From Alphaproteobacteria bacterium (GTDB taxonomy: Bacteria; Pseudomonadota; Alphaproteobacteria; Micropepsales; Micropepsaceae), in the NCBI GenBank assembly GCA_017307315.1, contig JAFKFF010000062.1, positions 1 through 7,679 on the forward strand: a DNA stretch of 7,679 nt, given 5' to 3'. This document shows positions 1 through 6,909 of this stretch, piece after piece. Made by a program: the position numbers and the translations under genes. Under the pieces are notes generated by a model, which was not told where the DNA came from, did not search any database, and was given only the letters and a program-made list of their open reading frames with translations. Within the stretch, counting starts at the first letter, position 1, and every line of letters begins with the position of its first letter.

Positions 1-1
1 C

Positions 2-247
2 AAGGATTTCGAAAACAAGCAGGCGGGCATGCAGGCCGCGGCCCAGAAGAAGGAGCAGGCCATTCAGGGCGGCTTCCTGCAGGCCCAGGCCACCATCGCC
101 AAGGCGCTGGAGCCGATCCTGCAGGGGCTGATGAAACAACGCGGCGCCACCAGATCGCGCGGGCCGATGCCGGCGATGGCGAAACCGCGGAAACTGTCGC
201 CACCCTTGAAGAAGCGCTGGTTGATGGGAACGGGAGTGCCGTCATAG
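2..247 (+). CDS. OmpH/Skp-family periplasmic chaperone fragment, both ends missing
   Basis: The frame is already open at the left edge. About the first 50 codons (bases 2-151) read as the C-terminal half of an OmpH/Skp chaperone: a charged, Gln/Ala-rich helix (KDFENKQAGMQAAAQKKEQ) followed by ALEPILQGLMKQRGA, which resembles the segment preceding the terminal strand in alphaproteobacterial OmpH proteins. Family members are periplasmic holdases that carry unfolded outer-membrane proteins to BamA. After about base 151 the frame runs antisense through bamA and stops at 245-247, so the last 32 or so codons are not OmpH. The first in-frame ATG (29) is internal to the helix and is not a real start. 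ompH usually follows bamA on the same strand; here it faces bamA, so this is a displaced and truncated gene piece. The family call rests on pattern recognition of a short stretch; the truncation itself is clear. Confidence 0.66.
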   Translation, partial: KDFENKQAGMQAAAQKKEQAIQGGFLQAQATIAKALEPILQGLMKQRGATRSRGPMPAMAKPRKLSPPLKKRWLMGTGVPS

Positions 248-2220
248 CCCTGAATGATACCGGCATGCAGCGCCAGCGAGTTGACCAGCGCGCCGCCAAA
301 ACCCGGACGATAGCCGGTGAACTCCGCCTCGGTCTTGACGAAACGCAGATTGCCGCCGAAACCGGCGAAATCCTGGCTGAGGGAGAATGAGACGCCGGTG
401 GTGGGCCGGCGGATGTCGTCCAGGCTGTTGTAGCCGTAGGTGAAACCGAAGATCGAGCCATAGGTGTCGCCCGCCGCCAGCTGGATTTCCAGCGGCGCGT
501 TGGCGAAGGGAAAGACCTGGGTGATCTGGTAGGTGTAGCGCAGCCCCACCGAGGAATATTCCGAGATCGGAAAGCCCAGCCGGAGCGTCACGCCGGACAC
601 GTCGCTGGAATAGGTCGCCTGACGATAATCGGTCTGGGACTTGTAGATATCGAATCCCGCCGCCAATGGCCGGTCGAGGAAATACGGCTCGGTGAAGCTG
701 AACTGATACAGCTTGTAGATCTGGGACACCGAAACCGAGGTCTTCAGGAATTGCGCGCGGCCGAAGAGATTCTGCTCGGTATAGCTGAACTCGCCGGTGA
801 GCTGGCTGGCCGAGGAATAGCCCAGGCCCAATTGCAACTGGCCGGTGGACTGCTCGGTGACCGCGACCGTGATGTCGGTGCGGTCCGGCGCGCTGCCGGG
901 CGTATTCTTGACATCGACTTCCTTGAAGAAGCCGAGCGCACGGATGCGGGTGCGCGACCGGTCGACCAGGACCCGGTTGAAGGCATCGCCCTCCACCAGG
1001 CGGAATTCGCGCCGGATCACCTTGTCCAGGGTGCGCACATTGCCGGTGATGTTGATCTTGCCGATATAGACGCGGGGGCCCTGTGCGATGTCGAAGATCA
1101 GGTCGATGGTCTTGTTGTCGCGGTTTCGCGCAATGCGCGGATGCACTTCCGCGAAAGCATAACCCTTGGTTCCCGCCGCATTGGTTAGCGCGTCGATGGC
1201 CTTCTGTACCGACTCGGCATTGTAGATGTCGCCGCTGGTGATCGGCACCATCGGCCGCAGGGCCTTGGGCTGCAGTTCCTTGATCTGGGAATTGATCGTG
1301 ACCTTGCCGAAGGTATAGCGCGGTCCCTCATTGAGCGTGAAAGTGACGAAGAAGTTCCGGCGGTTCTGGGACAATTCGGCCACCGCGCTGACGACGGTGA
1401 AATCGGCATAGCCGTGATTGACATAGAAGCGGCGCAGCTGCTCGCGGTCGAACGCCAGGCGGTCGGGATCGTAATTGTCGTTGCTGGCGAGGATCTTGTA
1501 CCAGGCGCTTTCCTCGGTGGCGATCTGCCCTTTCAGCGTGTCGGCGTCATAGACCTTGTTGCCGACGAAATTGATGCGGGCGATGCCGGTGGTCGGCCCC
1601 TCGGTGATCGAGAAGATCAGGTCGATGCGATTCTGCGGCCGCTGAATGATCTGGGGATCGACGCGCGCCGCGAATTTTCCGTTGCGGCGATAGAGCTCGA
1701 TGATGCGCTGCACATCGGCCTGGACGCGGGCGCGGGTGAAGGTGCCGCGCGGCTTGATCTGGACCTCCTTGGTGAGATCCTTGGTGGAAACCTTGTCGTT
1801 CCCCTCGAAGACGACCTGGTTGACGATGGGATTTTCCACCACCCGGATCGCCATGGTGCCGTTGTTGAAATTGATCTTCACGTCGGAAAACAGGCCGGTG
1901 CCGAACAGCGACTTCAGCGCCTTGTCCACATTGGCGGGGTCATACGCGTCGCCTTCGCGGATATTCACATAGGTCAGGACCGTGCCCGGCTCGACGCGCT
2001 GGGTGCCGGCGACGGTGATGTGCTGAATGATCCGGGCCGGTTGGGCGGGCTGGGCCGCAGGCTGCTGGTTCTGCGGCGCGTCGCGCTCGGCATTGAGGAC
2101 CGCGGCGCGGTCTTCGGCGCCGGGACGCAACTGCGCGCCCGCCGGAACGACAAAAAGCGCCAGACAGAGCGTCGCCGAGGTCGCGCGCAAAACCGCTTTA
2201 TGATGGGCGATAATCCGCAT
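64..2220 (-). CDS. bamA: Outer-membrane protein assembly factor BamA, truncated in the barrel
   Basis: BamA (Omp85) is the outer-membrane insertase that folds beta-barrel proteins. Numbering from the ATG at 2220: signal peptide 1-29 with a hydrophobic core and a probable AGA|Q cleavage site, then an Ala/Pro/Gln-rich linker (about 43-62). Five POTRA domains follow (about 63-130, 131-208, 209-300, 301-382, 383-458), then the 16-strand barrel from about 460. The loop-6 motif is present as FRGF (677-680), with GIGPRD just after it. BamA-like sequence ends at about residue 691 (base 148). The last 26 or so residues, to the TGA at 64-66, are antisense ompH and unrelated to BamA. The final barrel strands and the C-terminal aromatic signal are missing, so the encoded protein should not form a closed barrel. 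A GTG at 2235 is an alternative start; I prefer the ATG because the signal peptide then begins naturally. The gene lies 59 bases after rseP, with only a weak GGA-type ribosome site. Confidence 0.93.
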   Translation of the reverse strand: MRIIAHHKAVLRATSATLCLALFVVPAGAQLRPGAEDRAAVLNAERDAPQNQQPAAQPAQPARIIQHITVAGTQRVEPGTVLTYVNIREGDAYDPANVDKALKSLFGTGLFSDVKINFNNGTMAIRVVENPIVNQVVFEGNDKVSTKDLTKEVQIKPRGTFTRARVQADVQRIIELYRRNGKFAARVDPQIIQRPQNRIDLIFSITEGPTTGIARINFVGNKVYDADTLKGQIATEESAWYKILASNDNYDPDRLAFDREQLRRFYVNHGYADFTVVSAVAELSQNRRNFFVTFTLNEGPRYTFGKVTINSQIKELQPKALRPMVPITSGDIYNAESVQKAIDALTNAAGTKGYAFAEVHPRIARNRDNKTIDLIFDIAQGPRVYIGKINITGNVRTLDKVIRREFRLVEGDAFNRVLVDRSRTRIRALGFFKEVDVKNTPGSAPDRTDITVAVTEQSTGQLQLGLGYSSASQLTGEFSYTEQNLFGRAQFLKTSVSVSQIYKLYQFSFTEPYFLDRPLAAGFDIYKSQTDYRQATYSSDVSGVTLRLGFPISEYSSVGLRYTYQITQVFPFANAPLEIQLAAGDTYGSIFGFTYGYNSLDDIRRPTTGVSFSLSQDFAGFGGNLRFVKTEAEFTGYRPGFGGALVNSLALHAGIIQGYDGTPVPINQRFFKGGDSFRGFAIAGIGPRDLVAPRCFISPCRIGSSALAMVAWACRKPP
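143..148. other. Inverted bamA/ompH rearrangement junction at a GGCGCC palindrome
   Basis: To the right of this site the minus strand encodes conserved BamA sequence ending in GIGPRDLV. To the left the plus strand encodes OmpH-like sequence ending in MKQRGAT. The two coding patterns meet, facing each other, within about ten bases of the palindrome GGCGCC. The bases 143-151 fit either parent (Gly-Ala-Thr in OmpH, or the reverse complement of the Leu-Val-Ala codons in BamA), so a short microhomology at the break is plausible. The exact breakpoint cannot be fixed without the parental sequence. Confidence 0.65.
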
Positions 2221-2279
2221 TCCGCCGTCCGGCACCCGTCTTGAAGGCGCGCATCACCAAGTGAGGCAGCGGCCGAGTT

Positions 2280-3416
2280 CTAGAAAAGATTCAGGCGAGC
2301 CAGGTCGTTCCACGTGGTCAGGAGCACAAGCCCCAGGACCAAAACCAGCCCAAGCCGAAATCCGACATCCTGGGCCCGCTCACCGAGCGGCCGTCCCAAA
2401 ACTGCTTCGCATGCATAGTACAGAAGATGCCCGCCGTCGAGCAGCGGAATCGGAAAAAGATTGGCCAGACCAATGCTTACCGAAAGTACAGCCACCAACT
2501 GCAGAAGCGCCATGAAGCCGAACACCGCCACCTGGCGCGTCATTTTGGCAATGCCCACGGGCCCACGAAACTGGTCGGCGCTGCCATAGCCCCGGACCAT
2601 CTGGGCAATGCCCTTGACCGTGGTGGCCATGATATTCCAGGTCTCGGCGGTCGCGGCGCCGACGGCCCCCGGCAGGCTGTAATATTCGGTCGTAATCGGA
2701 GCCGTGCGCGACGGCTGGACCCCGATCACCATATTGGTTCCCATGTCCCCCAGCGCGTCGCGCATCCGGGTCGCGCGCGGGGTCACCTGCACGCTTATAG
2801 ACTTGCCGTCGCGCAGAAGCTCTAGTTTCAGGTTCTTGCCGCCGCTGACGGCGATGATCTGCGGCATCTGCTCGAAGTCGGTGATGGCCGTGCCGTCGAT
2901 GGCGGTGACGCGGTCGCCGGCCTTGATGCCCGCCGCCTCCGCGGCACTGCCCTCGACCACATGGCCTACGACCGGCGCCAGGACCGTATGACCATTGTAG
3001 TAGATCAGGCCGGTGAACAGCAGAATGGCGAGCAGGAAGTTGGCGAGCGGTCCCGCCGCGGCCACCGCGGCGCGCTGCCAGACCGGCTTGTACAGAAGCG
3101 TATGTTCGCGTTCCGCCGGGCTCATGCGCTCGGCCGCCCGGTGATCCGGCGTGCTGGCGGCGCTGGCGTCGCCGGCGAATTTCACATAACCGCCGATCGG
3201 CAGCCAACTGACCTTCCAACGCGTGCCGCGCCGGTCGTTCCAGCCGAAAATCTCCTTGCCGAAGCCGACCGAAAAGACATCGACCTTCACCCCGCACCAG
3301 CGGGCCACCAGGAAATGGCCAAGCTCGTGGAAAAAAACCACCACCGTGATCACGAACAGGAAGGCGGGAAGCCCGAGCGGCGTCCAGGCGATCAGGCCGC
3401 GTATGGCCTCAAACAT
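2280..3416 (-). CDS. rseP: RseP-type intramembrane site-2 zinc metalloprotease
   Basis: A 378-residue inner-membrane protease of the M50/S2P family, which cleaves membrane-anchored anti-sigma factors and remnant signal peptides. The zinc site HELGH (30-34) lies in the first membrane segment (about 16-36). A second membrane segment starts with the conserved AAGPLANF (120-127). A single PDZ domain covers about 147-214. The second conserved motif NLFPIPLLDGG (319-329) supplies the third zinc ligand, Asp327, and a last membrane segment covers about 353-368. E. coli RseP has two PDZ domains and 450 residues; the shorter one-PDZ form is usual in alphaproteobacteria. The ATG at 3416 follows an AGAGGA site (3421-3426) that overlaps the dxr stop codon, leaving only 9 bases between the genes. 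The place between dxr and bamA is the conserved one. The natural substrate here is unknown. Confidence 0.96.
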   Translation of the reverse strand: MFEAIRGLIAWTPLGLPAFLFVITVVVFFHELGHFLVARWCGVKVDVFSVGFGKEIFGWNDRRGTRWKVSWLPIGGYVKFAGDASAASTPDHRAAERMSPAEREHTLLYKPVWQRAAVAAAGPLANFLLAILLFTGLIYYNGHTVLAPVVGHVVEGSAAEAAGIKAGDRVTAIDGTAITDFEQMPQIIAVSGGKNLKLELLRDGKSISVQVTPRATRMRDALGDMGTNMVIGVQPSRTAPITTEYYSLPGAVGAATAETWNIMATTVKGIAQMVRGYGSADQFRGPVGIAKMTRQVAVFGFMALLQLVAVLSVSIGLANLFPIPLLDGGHLLYYACEAVLGRPLGERAQDVGFRLGLVLVLGLVLLTTWNDLARLNLF

Positions 3417-3420
3417 GATG

Positions 3421-3426
3421 TCCTCT
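3421..3426 (-). promoter_or_regulatory. Ribosome binding site of rseP overlapping the dxr stop
   Basis: The minus strand reads AGAGGA four bases before the rseP ATG. Its first base is the last base of the dxr TGA stop (3426-3428), so ribosomes ending dxr finish on the rseP initiation site. This suggests coupled translation of the two genes. Confidence 0.7.
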
Positions 3427-4670
3427 CACATCCCCACCCGTTGACAAATCTCTTCCGCCAGCGCCCGCGCCCGCGCGTCGGTGCCCAGCACCGTGCCGAG
3501 ATCGCCAGCCTGCCCATTCGAGCCTTGTATCGCGTCGGCGTTCAAGGTCTCTCCCACCACTTTCGAGATGTCGAGGAACCCGATCCGGCGGTCGAGAAAA
3601 GCCTGGACGGCGATTTCGTTGGCGGCATTGAGCACGGTGGGCGCCAGCCCCCCCGAGCGCATGGATTCGATCGCGAGATTGAGCGCGGGGAACCGGTCGT
3701 GTGCCGGCGCCTGGAACACCAGTTGACCCAGCCTGGCGAGATCGAGGCGGCGCGACGGCGAGGCGATGCGCCGGGGCCAGGCGAGCGCATGGGCGATCGG
3801 CGTGCGCATGTCGGGGGCGGAGAGATGCGCCATGGTGGTGCCGTCGTCATAGCCGACCAGGCAATGCACGATCGACTGGGGATGCACCAGAACATCCAGC
3901 TTTTCCGGCGGCAGCGCAAAAAGGAAATGCGCTTCGATCAGTTCCAGTCCCTTGTTCATCAAGGTGGCGCTGTCGAGCGAGATCTTGCGTCCCATCGCCC
4001 AGTTGGGATGGGCGACGGCCTCTTCCACCGTCGCCGCGCGCATCTTCTCCAGGGGCCATTCGCGGAACGGGCCGCCGGAAGCGGTGATCGTCACTTTTTC
4101 CACATCGCCAGCATCGCCCGAGCCCAGCACCTGGAAAATCGCGTTGTGTTCGGAATCGACCGGGATCACGGAGGCGCCGGCGCGTTCCAACGCATCGCGG
4201 AACACCGCGCCCGCCGCCACCACGCATTCCTTGTTGGCAAGCGCGACGATGACGCCGCGGGCGATCGCCGCCAGGGCCGGCTCGATCGCGGCCGCGCCCA
4301 TGATCGCCACCATCACGAAATCCGACTCAAGACCGGCGGCGGCGATCACCGCTTCGCGTCCCGCCGCGGCTTCGACCCCGGTGCCGGCCAAACCGGCCTT
4401 CAGCTCGCCATAGAGCGCGCTGTCGCCGATGACCGCGCGGCTGGGCTTCAAGGCGCGGGATTGCTCGATCAGGAGCTTGACATTGCCTTGGGCGGTGAGC
4501 GCGGCAAGCGGGAAAGCCTCTCCGCCATAGACCTTGCGGGCATGCGCGACCACATCCAGCGTGTTGACGCCGATGGAACCGGTCGAACCCAGCACCGTCA
4601 CACGGCGATGTATGACCTCCTGGAGCGAAGGCACATCGCCGAAATTTCCGCTCGCGGCTATGGGTTTCAT
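3426..4670 (-). CDS. dxr: 1-deoxy-D-xylulose 5-phosphate reductoisomerase
   Basis: Dxr converts DXP to 2-C-methyl-D-erythritol 4-phosphate with NADPH and a divalent metal. This is the committed step of the MEP isoprenoid pathway and the target of fosmidomycin. From the ATG at 4670 the protein has 414 residues (E. coli 398). The NADPH-binding loop GSTGSIG is at 28-34. Metal ligands are Asp172 and Glu174 in PVDSEHNA and Glu243 in NKGLE. The flexible substrate loop HPNWAMGRK (221-229) and SGGPFRE (198-204) are intact. The C-terminal helical domain includes NAANEIAVQAFL. The reading frame stays open 100 codons further upstream, but that part is antisense-like overlap with cdsA and has no Dxr character. 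The chosen ATG overlaps the cdsA stop as ATGA, and no clear ribosome site precedes it, so translation is probably coupled to cdsA. It supplies precursors for UppS, encoded two genes upstream. Confidence 0.97.
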   Translation of the reverse strand: MKPIAASGNFGDVPSLQEVIHRRVTVLGSTGSIGVNTLDVVAHARKVYGGEAFPLAALTAQGNVKLLIEQSRALKPSRAVIGDSALYGELKAGLAGTGVEAAAGREAVIAAAGLESDFVMVAIMGAAAIEPALAAIARGVIVALANKECVVAAGAVFRDALERAGASVIPVDSEHNAIFQVLGSGDAGDVEKVTITASGGPFREWPLEKMRAATVEEAVAHPNWAMGRKISLDSATLMNKGLELIEAHFLFALPPEKLDVLVHPQSIVHCLVGYDDGTTMAHLSAPDMRTPIAHALAWPRRIASPSRRLDLARLGQLVFQAPAHDRFPALNLAIESMRSGGLAPTVLNAANEIAVQAFLDRRIGFLDISKVVGETLNADAIQGSNGQAGDLGTVLGTDARARALAEEICQRVGM

Positions 4671-5545
4671 GACGTGGCACCGAACAATATATCGAAATGG
4701 GCGGCAAAGATCAGGATCGCCAGCGCGATGCTGGCGAAAATGGTGGAATCCATCCGGTCGAGCACGCCGCCATGGCCCGGGATCAGGCTGCCGGAATTCT
4801 TGAGCCCGAAACGGCGCTTGACGAAGCTTTCGAACAAGTCGCCGGCATGGGCAAGGATGCTGAAGAGCAGCGCGAACAGCGCCGCGCTCCAAAACACGCC
4901 ATTCAAAAGCAGGATATAGAGGCCGAACACGATCGCCGCGGTAACGCTGCCTCCGATAGTGCCCGCCCATGTCTTGCCCGGCGAAAGCCTGGGCGCCATG
5001 CGAGGCCCGCCGATCAGCTTGCCGAAGATCAAGGCGCCGGTGTCGGTCGCCCAGACGATCAGGAAAAGCCCGATGATGACCAGCGCGCCGCGCTCCGGGA
5101 AGGCGCGAAGGCTGACCAGCGCCACCGCGGGCAGTCCCAGATAGATCACGCCCAATGCCTGCCAGGCCGGATGCTGATCCTGAAAGCGCGCCAGGCCGGC
5201 GGCGATGCCGGCGCCCAGGAACACGACCAGAATGGCCGGCCAGGCCTGATGCATCGCCATCAGCAGGAAAACCGCCAGCACCACGGCCACGCCTGTAAGC
5301 AGGATGCCCGGGAGGTAATTTTCACTCCGCCGGACCATGCGGTGCCACTCGTAAGCCGCAAGCAGGGTAATAGCCACGACCAGCATGGCGAAATATTCCG
5401 GCGCGTAGGAAAGAACCAGGATGGCCAGACCCGCCAGCACCAGTCCGAACAGCGGGCGGGTGATCCAGTCCATGTTCCAGCGCATCGCGCGATAGCCCGG
5501 CGCGTGATCGCCGGCGGCAGGCGATTGCGGGTGCGGGCTGCTCAC
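4667..5545 (-). CDS. cdsA: Phosphatidate cytidylyltransferase (CDP-diacylglycerol synthase)
   Basis: CdsA makes CDP-diacylglycerol from phosphatidic acid and CTP in the inner membrane, the branch point for phospholipid synthesis. From the GTG at 5545 it has 292 residues with about seven or eight hydrophobic segments. The conserved ATDTGALIFGKLIGG (166-180), SPGKTWAGTIGG (188-199) and the family signature are present: HAGDLFES (233-240), KRR (243-245) and IPGHGGVLDRMDS (255-267). The catalytic metal-site aspartates correspond to Asp236 and Asp263. One deviation is Asn250, where the signature normally has Asp (KD becomes KN). Start: the GTG overlaps the uppS stop as GTGA and has a GGA about nine bases upstream. 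An ATG at 5485 would give 272 residues and remains possible, since the first 20 residues are not conserved. The much longer upstream open frame runs over uppS and is not real. Confidence 0.95.
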   Translation of the reverse strand: MSSPHPQSPAAGDHAPGYRAMRWNMDWITRPLFGLVLAGLAILVLSYAPEYFAMLVVAITLLAAYEWHRMVRRSENYLPGILLTGVAVVLAVFLLMAMHQAWPAILVVFLGAGIAAGLARFQDQHPAWQALGVIYLGLPAVALVSLRAFPERGALVIIGLFLIVWATDTGALIFGKLIGGPRMAPRLSPGKTWAGTIGGSVTAAIVFGLYILLLNGVFWSAALFALLFSILAHAGDLFESFVKRRFGLKNSGSLIPGHGGVLDRMDSTIFASIALAILIFAAHFDILFGATS

Positions 5546-6285
5546 GCCACCGCTTCCGAATTGAGCGCGCCGAAACGCCGGTCGCGTCCGGCAAAGCTCT
5601 GCAGCGCCTTGAGCAACTCGGCCCGGCCGAAATCGGGCCACAGTGTGTCCAGAAACAGCAGTTCCGCATAGGCGGACTGCCAGAGAAGAAAATTGGAAAG
5701 CCGCCGCTCGCCCGAGGTGCGGATGACAAGATCCGGTTCCGGCAGGGCACTGGTGAAAAGCCGCGATCCGAACAATTCCGGCGTGATCGTCTCGGGATCC
5801 AGCCTTCCCTCCGCGGCAGCGCGCGCCAGTTCGCGCGCGGTGGCGGCGATCTCCTCCTTGGCGCCGTAATCGAACGCGAAAGTGAGGTTGAGGCCGGTGT
5901 TCTGGGCGGTCCGGCTTTCCGAATCCAGAATCATCTGCTGGATGTCGTTCGCGACGCGTCCGCGATGACCGATAATCCGCATACGGACATTCCGCTCGAC
6001 CAGTTCGTCCATGTCGCTGCGGAAATAGGTGCGGAACAGGCCCATCAGCGCCCCCACCTCGGCCTTGGGCCGCTTCCAATTCTCGCTGGAGAAAGCGAAC
6101 AGGGTGAGATTGCCCAGCTTCATGTCGCAGGCCGCCCGGACCGTCTCGCGCACCGCGTTCATGCCCGCGAAATGGCCGGCCTCGCGCGGCAGGTGGCGCT
6201 TGCGCGCCCAGCGGCCGTTGCCGTCCATGATGATGGCGACATGGCGGGGCAGAACCTGCGGAAGATCGGCCAGCGGGATGTCCAT
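5542..6285 (-). CDS. uppS: Undecaprenyl diphosphate synthase (cis-prenyltransferase)
   Basis: UppS condenses isopentenyl diphosphate onto farnesyl diphosphate to make the C55 carrier lipid for peptidoglycan and other surface polymers; it acts at the cytosolic face of the membrane. From the ATG at 6285 it has 247 residues, close to E. coli (253). The catalytic loop MDGNGRWA (20-27, Asp21) is intact, as are GHFAGMNAVRE (37-47), FAFSSENWKRP (63-73), and the isopentenyl-diphosphate binding block IRTSGERRLSNFLLWQ (188-203) followed by AYAE. FDYGAKEEI (138-146) is the usual YGG/YGA region. Start choice is uncertain: a TTG at 6297 adds four residues and overlaps the frr stop as TTGA, like the next two gene joints, while the ATG lies 8 bases after the frr stop. 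Neither has a well-placed ribosome site. Confidence 0.97.
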   Translation of the reverse strand: MDIPLADLPQVLPRHVAIIMDGNGRWARKRHLPREAGHFAGMNAVRETVRAACDMKLGNLTLFAFSSENWKRPKAEVGALMGLFRTYFRSDMDELVERNVRMRIIGHRGRVANDIQQMILDSESRTAQNTGLNLTFAFDYGAKEEIAATARELARAAAEGRLDPETITPELFGSRLFTSALPEPDLVIRTSGERRLSNFLLWQSAYAELLFLDTLWPDFGRAELLKALQSFAGRDRRFGALNSEAVA

Positions 6286-6293
6286 GCCCGGAT

Positions 6294-6854
6294 TCAAACC
6301 TGCATGATTTCCTGCTCCTTGGCGTGGAGCGTGGCGTCGATGTCCTTGACGTGCGTATCGGTGAGCTTCTGCAGCTCTTCGCCCTTGGTGTGGTGCTCGT
6401 CCTGGCCGATCTTGTGATCCTTCTCCAGCTTCTTGAGCAACTCCATGCCGTCGCGCCGCACGTTGCGCACCGCCACGCGCGCGGCTTCGGCATATTTGGA
6501 TGCCAGCTTGGTCAGTTCCTTGCGCCGTTCCTGGTTGAGTTCGGGCAACGGAATGCGCAGAAGCTGGCCGTCCATCTGGGGATTGAGTCCCAGCCCGGCG
6601 TCGCGGATCGCCTTGTCCACTGCCTTGGCCAGCCCCTTGTCCCAGACCTGCACCGTGATCATGCGCGGCTCGGGCGTGGAGATGGTGCCCACCTGGTTGA
6701 TCGGCACGACATTGCCATAGGCTTCCACCGTCACCGGATCGAGAAGCGCCGGGCTGGCCCGGCCGGTTCGAAGGCCCGCGAATTCCCCTTTAAGGGTGGC
6801 AACCGCGCCGGTCATGCGCCGGTTCATCTCGTCTTTGTTGTAAGCGTCCGCCAT
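6294..6854 (-). CDS. frr: Ribosome recycling factor
   Basis: RRF, with EF-G, splits the post-termination ribosome so that its subunits can be reused. The protein has 186 residues (E. coli 185) and aligns by eye over its whole length. The N-terminal three-helix arm begins with [20 protein letters not shown] (14-33). The middle beta domain has [17 protein letters not shown], and the C-terminal helices carry [18 protein letters not shown], which contains the conserved arginine cluster contacting 23S rRNA. The ATG at 6854 is preceded by GAGG (6864-6867) at 9-base spacing, with a closer AGAGGA. The gene lies 55 bases after pyrH and directly before uppS. The tight tie to pyrH is conserved across bacteria. 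No anomalies were seen. Confidence 0.98.
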   Translation of the reverse strand: MADAYNKDEMNRRMTGAVATLKGEFAGLRTGRASPALLDPVTVEAYGNVVPINQVGTISTPEPRMITVQVWDKGLAKAVDKAIRDAGLGLNPQMDGQLLRIPLPELNQERRKELTKLASKYAEAARVAVRNVRRDGMELLKKLEKDHKIGQDEHHTKGEELQKLTDTHVKDIDATLHAKEQEIMQV

Positions 6855-6909
6855 TGTCCTCTGCCTCGCCCCGGAAGTCGGAATCCTAACCCAAACCCCG
6901 GCGGGAACT

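Noticed and set aside
1414..2244. A 276-codon plus-strand open frame opposite the bamA POTRA region
   Set aside because: It is the mirror frame of bamA codons (Asp/Gly/Leu/Ala-rich, no domain), and bamA's protein pattern explains the sequence fully.
2221..2279. Possible hairpin (TCAC-TTG-GTGA) or terminator between rseP and bamA
   Set aside because: The stem is only four base pairs with no T-run, and a terminator is not expected within this conserved gene run.
2280..3416. RseP apparently missing one PDZ domain
   Set aside because: A single PDZ domain and a length near 380 residues are normal for alphaproteobacterial RseP, so this is not a deletion.
2961..4919. A 652-codon open frame on the plus strand across rseP, dxr and part of cdsA
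   Set aside because: It lies antisense to three well-supported genes, has low-complexity Arg/Gly/His/Ala-rich composition and no recognisable domain. Long antisense open frames are expected in GC-rich coding DNA.
4671..4970. A 100-codon N-terminal extension of dxr
   Set aside because: It overlaps the conserved C-terminal signature of CdsA, is Arg-rich and unlike Dxr. The ATGA overlap at 4667-4670 gives a natural start.
5546..6493. Upstream extension of the cdsA frame through uppS and into frr, suggesting a 608-residue fusion
   Set aside because: The extension overlaps clear UppS and Frr coding sequence in another frame and has no domain character. CdsA similarity starts only after the GTG at 5545.
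6855..6909. Possible terminator or regulatory element between pyrH and frr
   Set aside because: No stable inverted repeat or T-run is visible; only a ribosome binding site next to frr can be supported.
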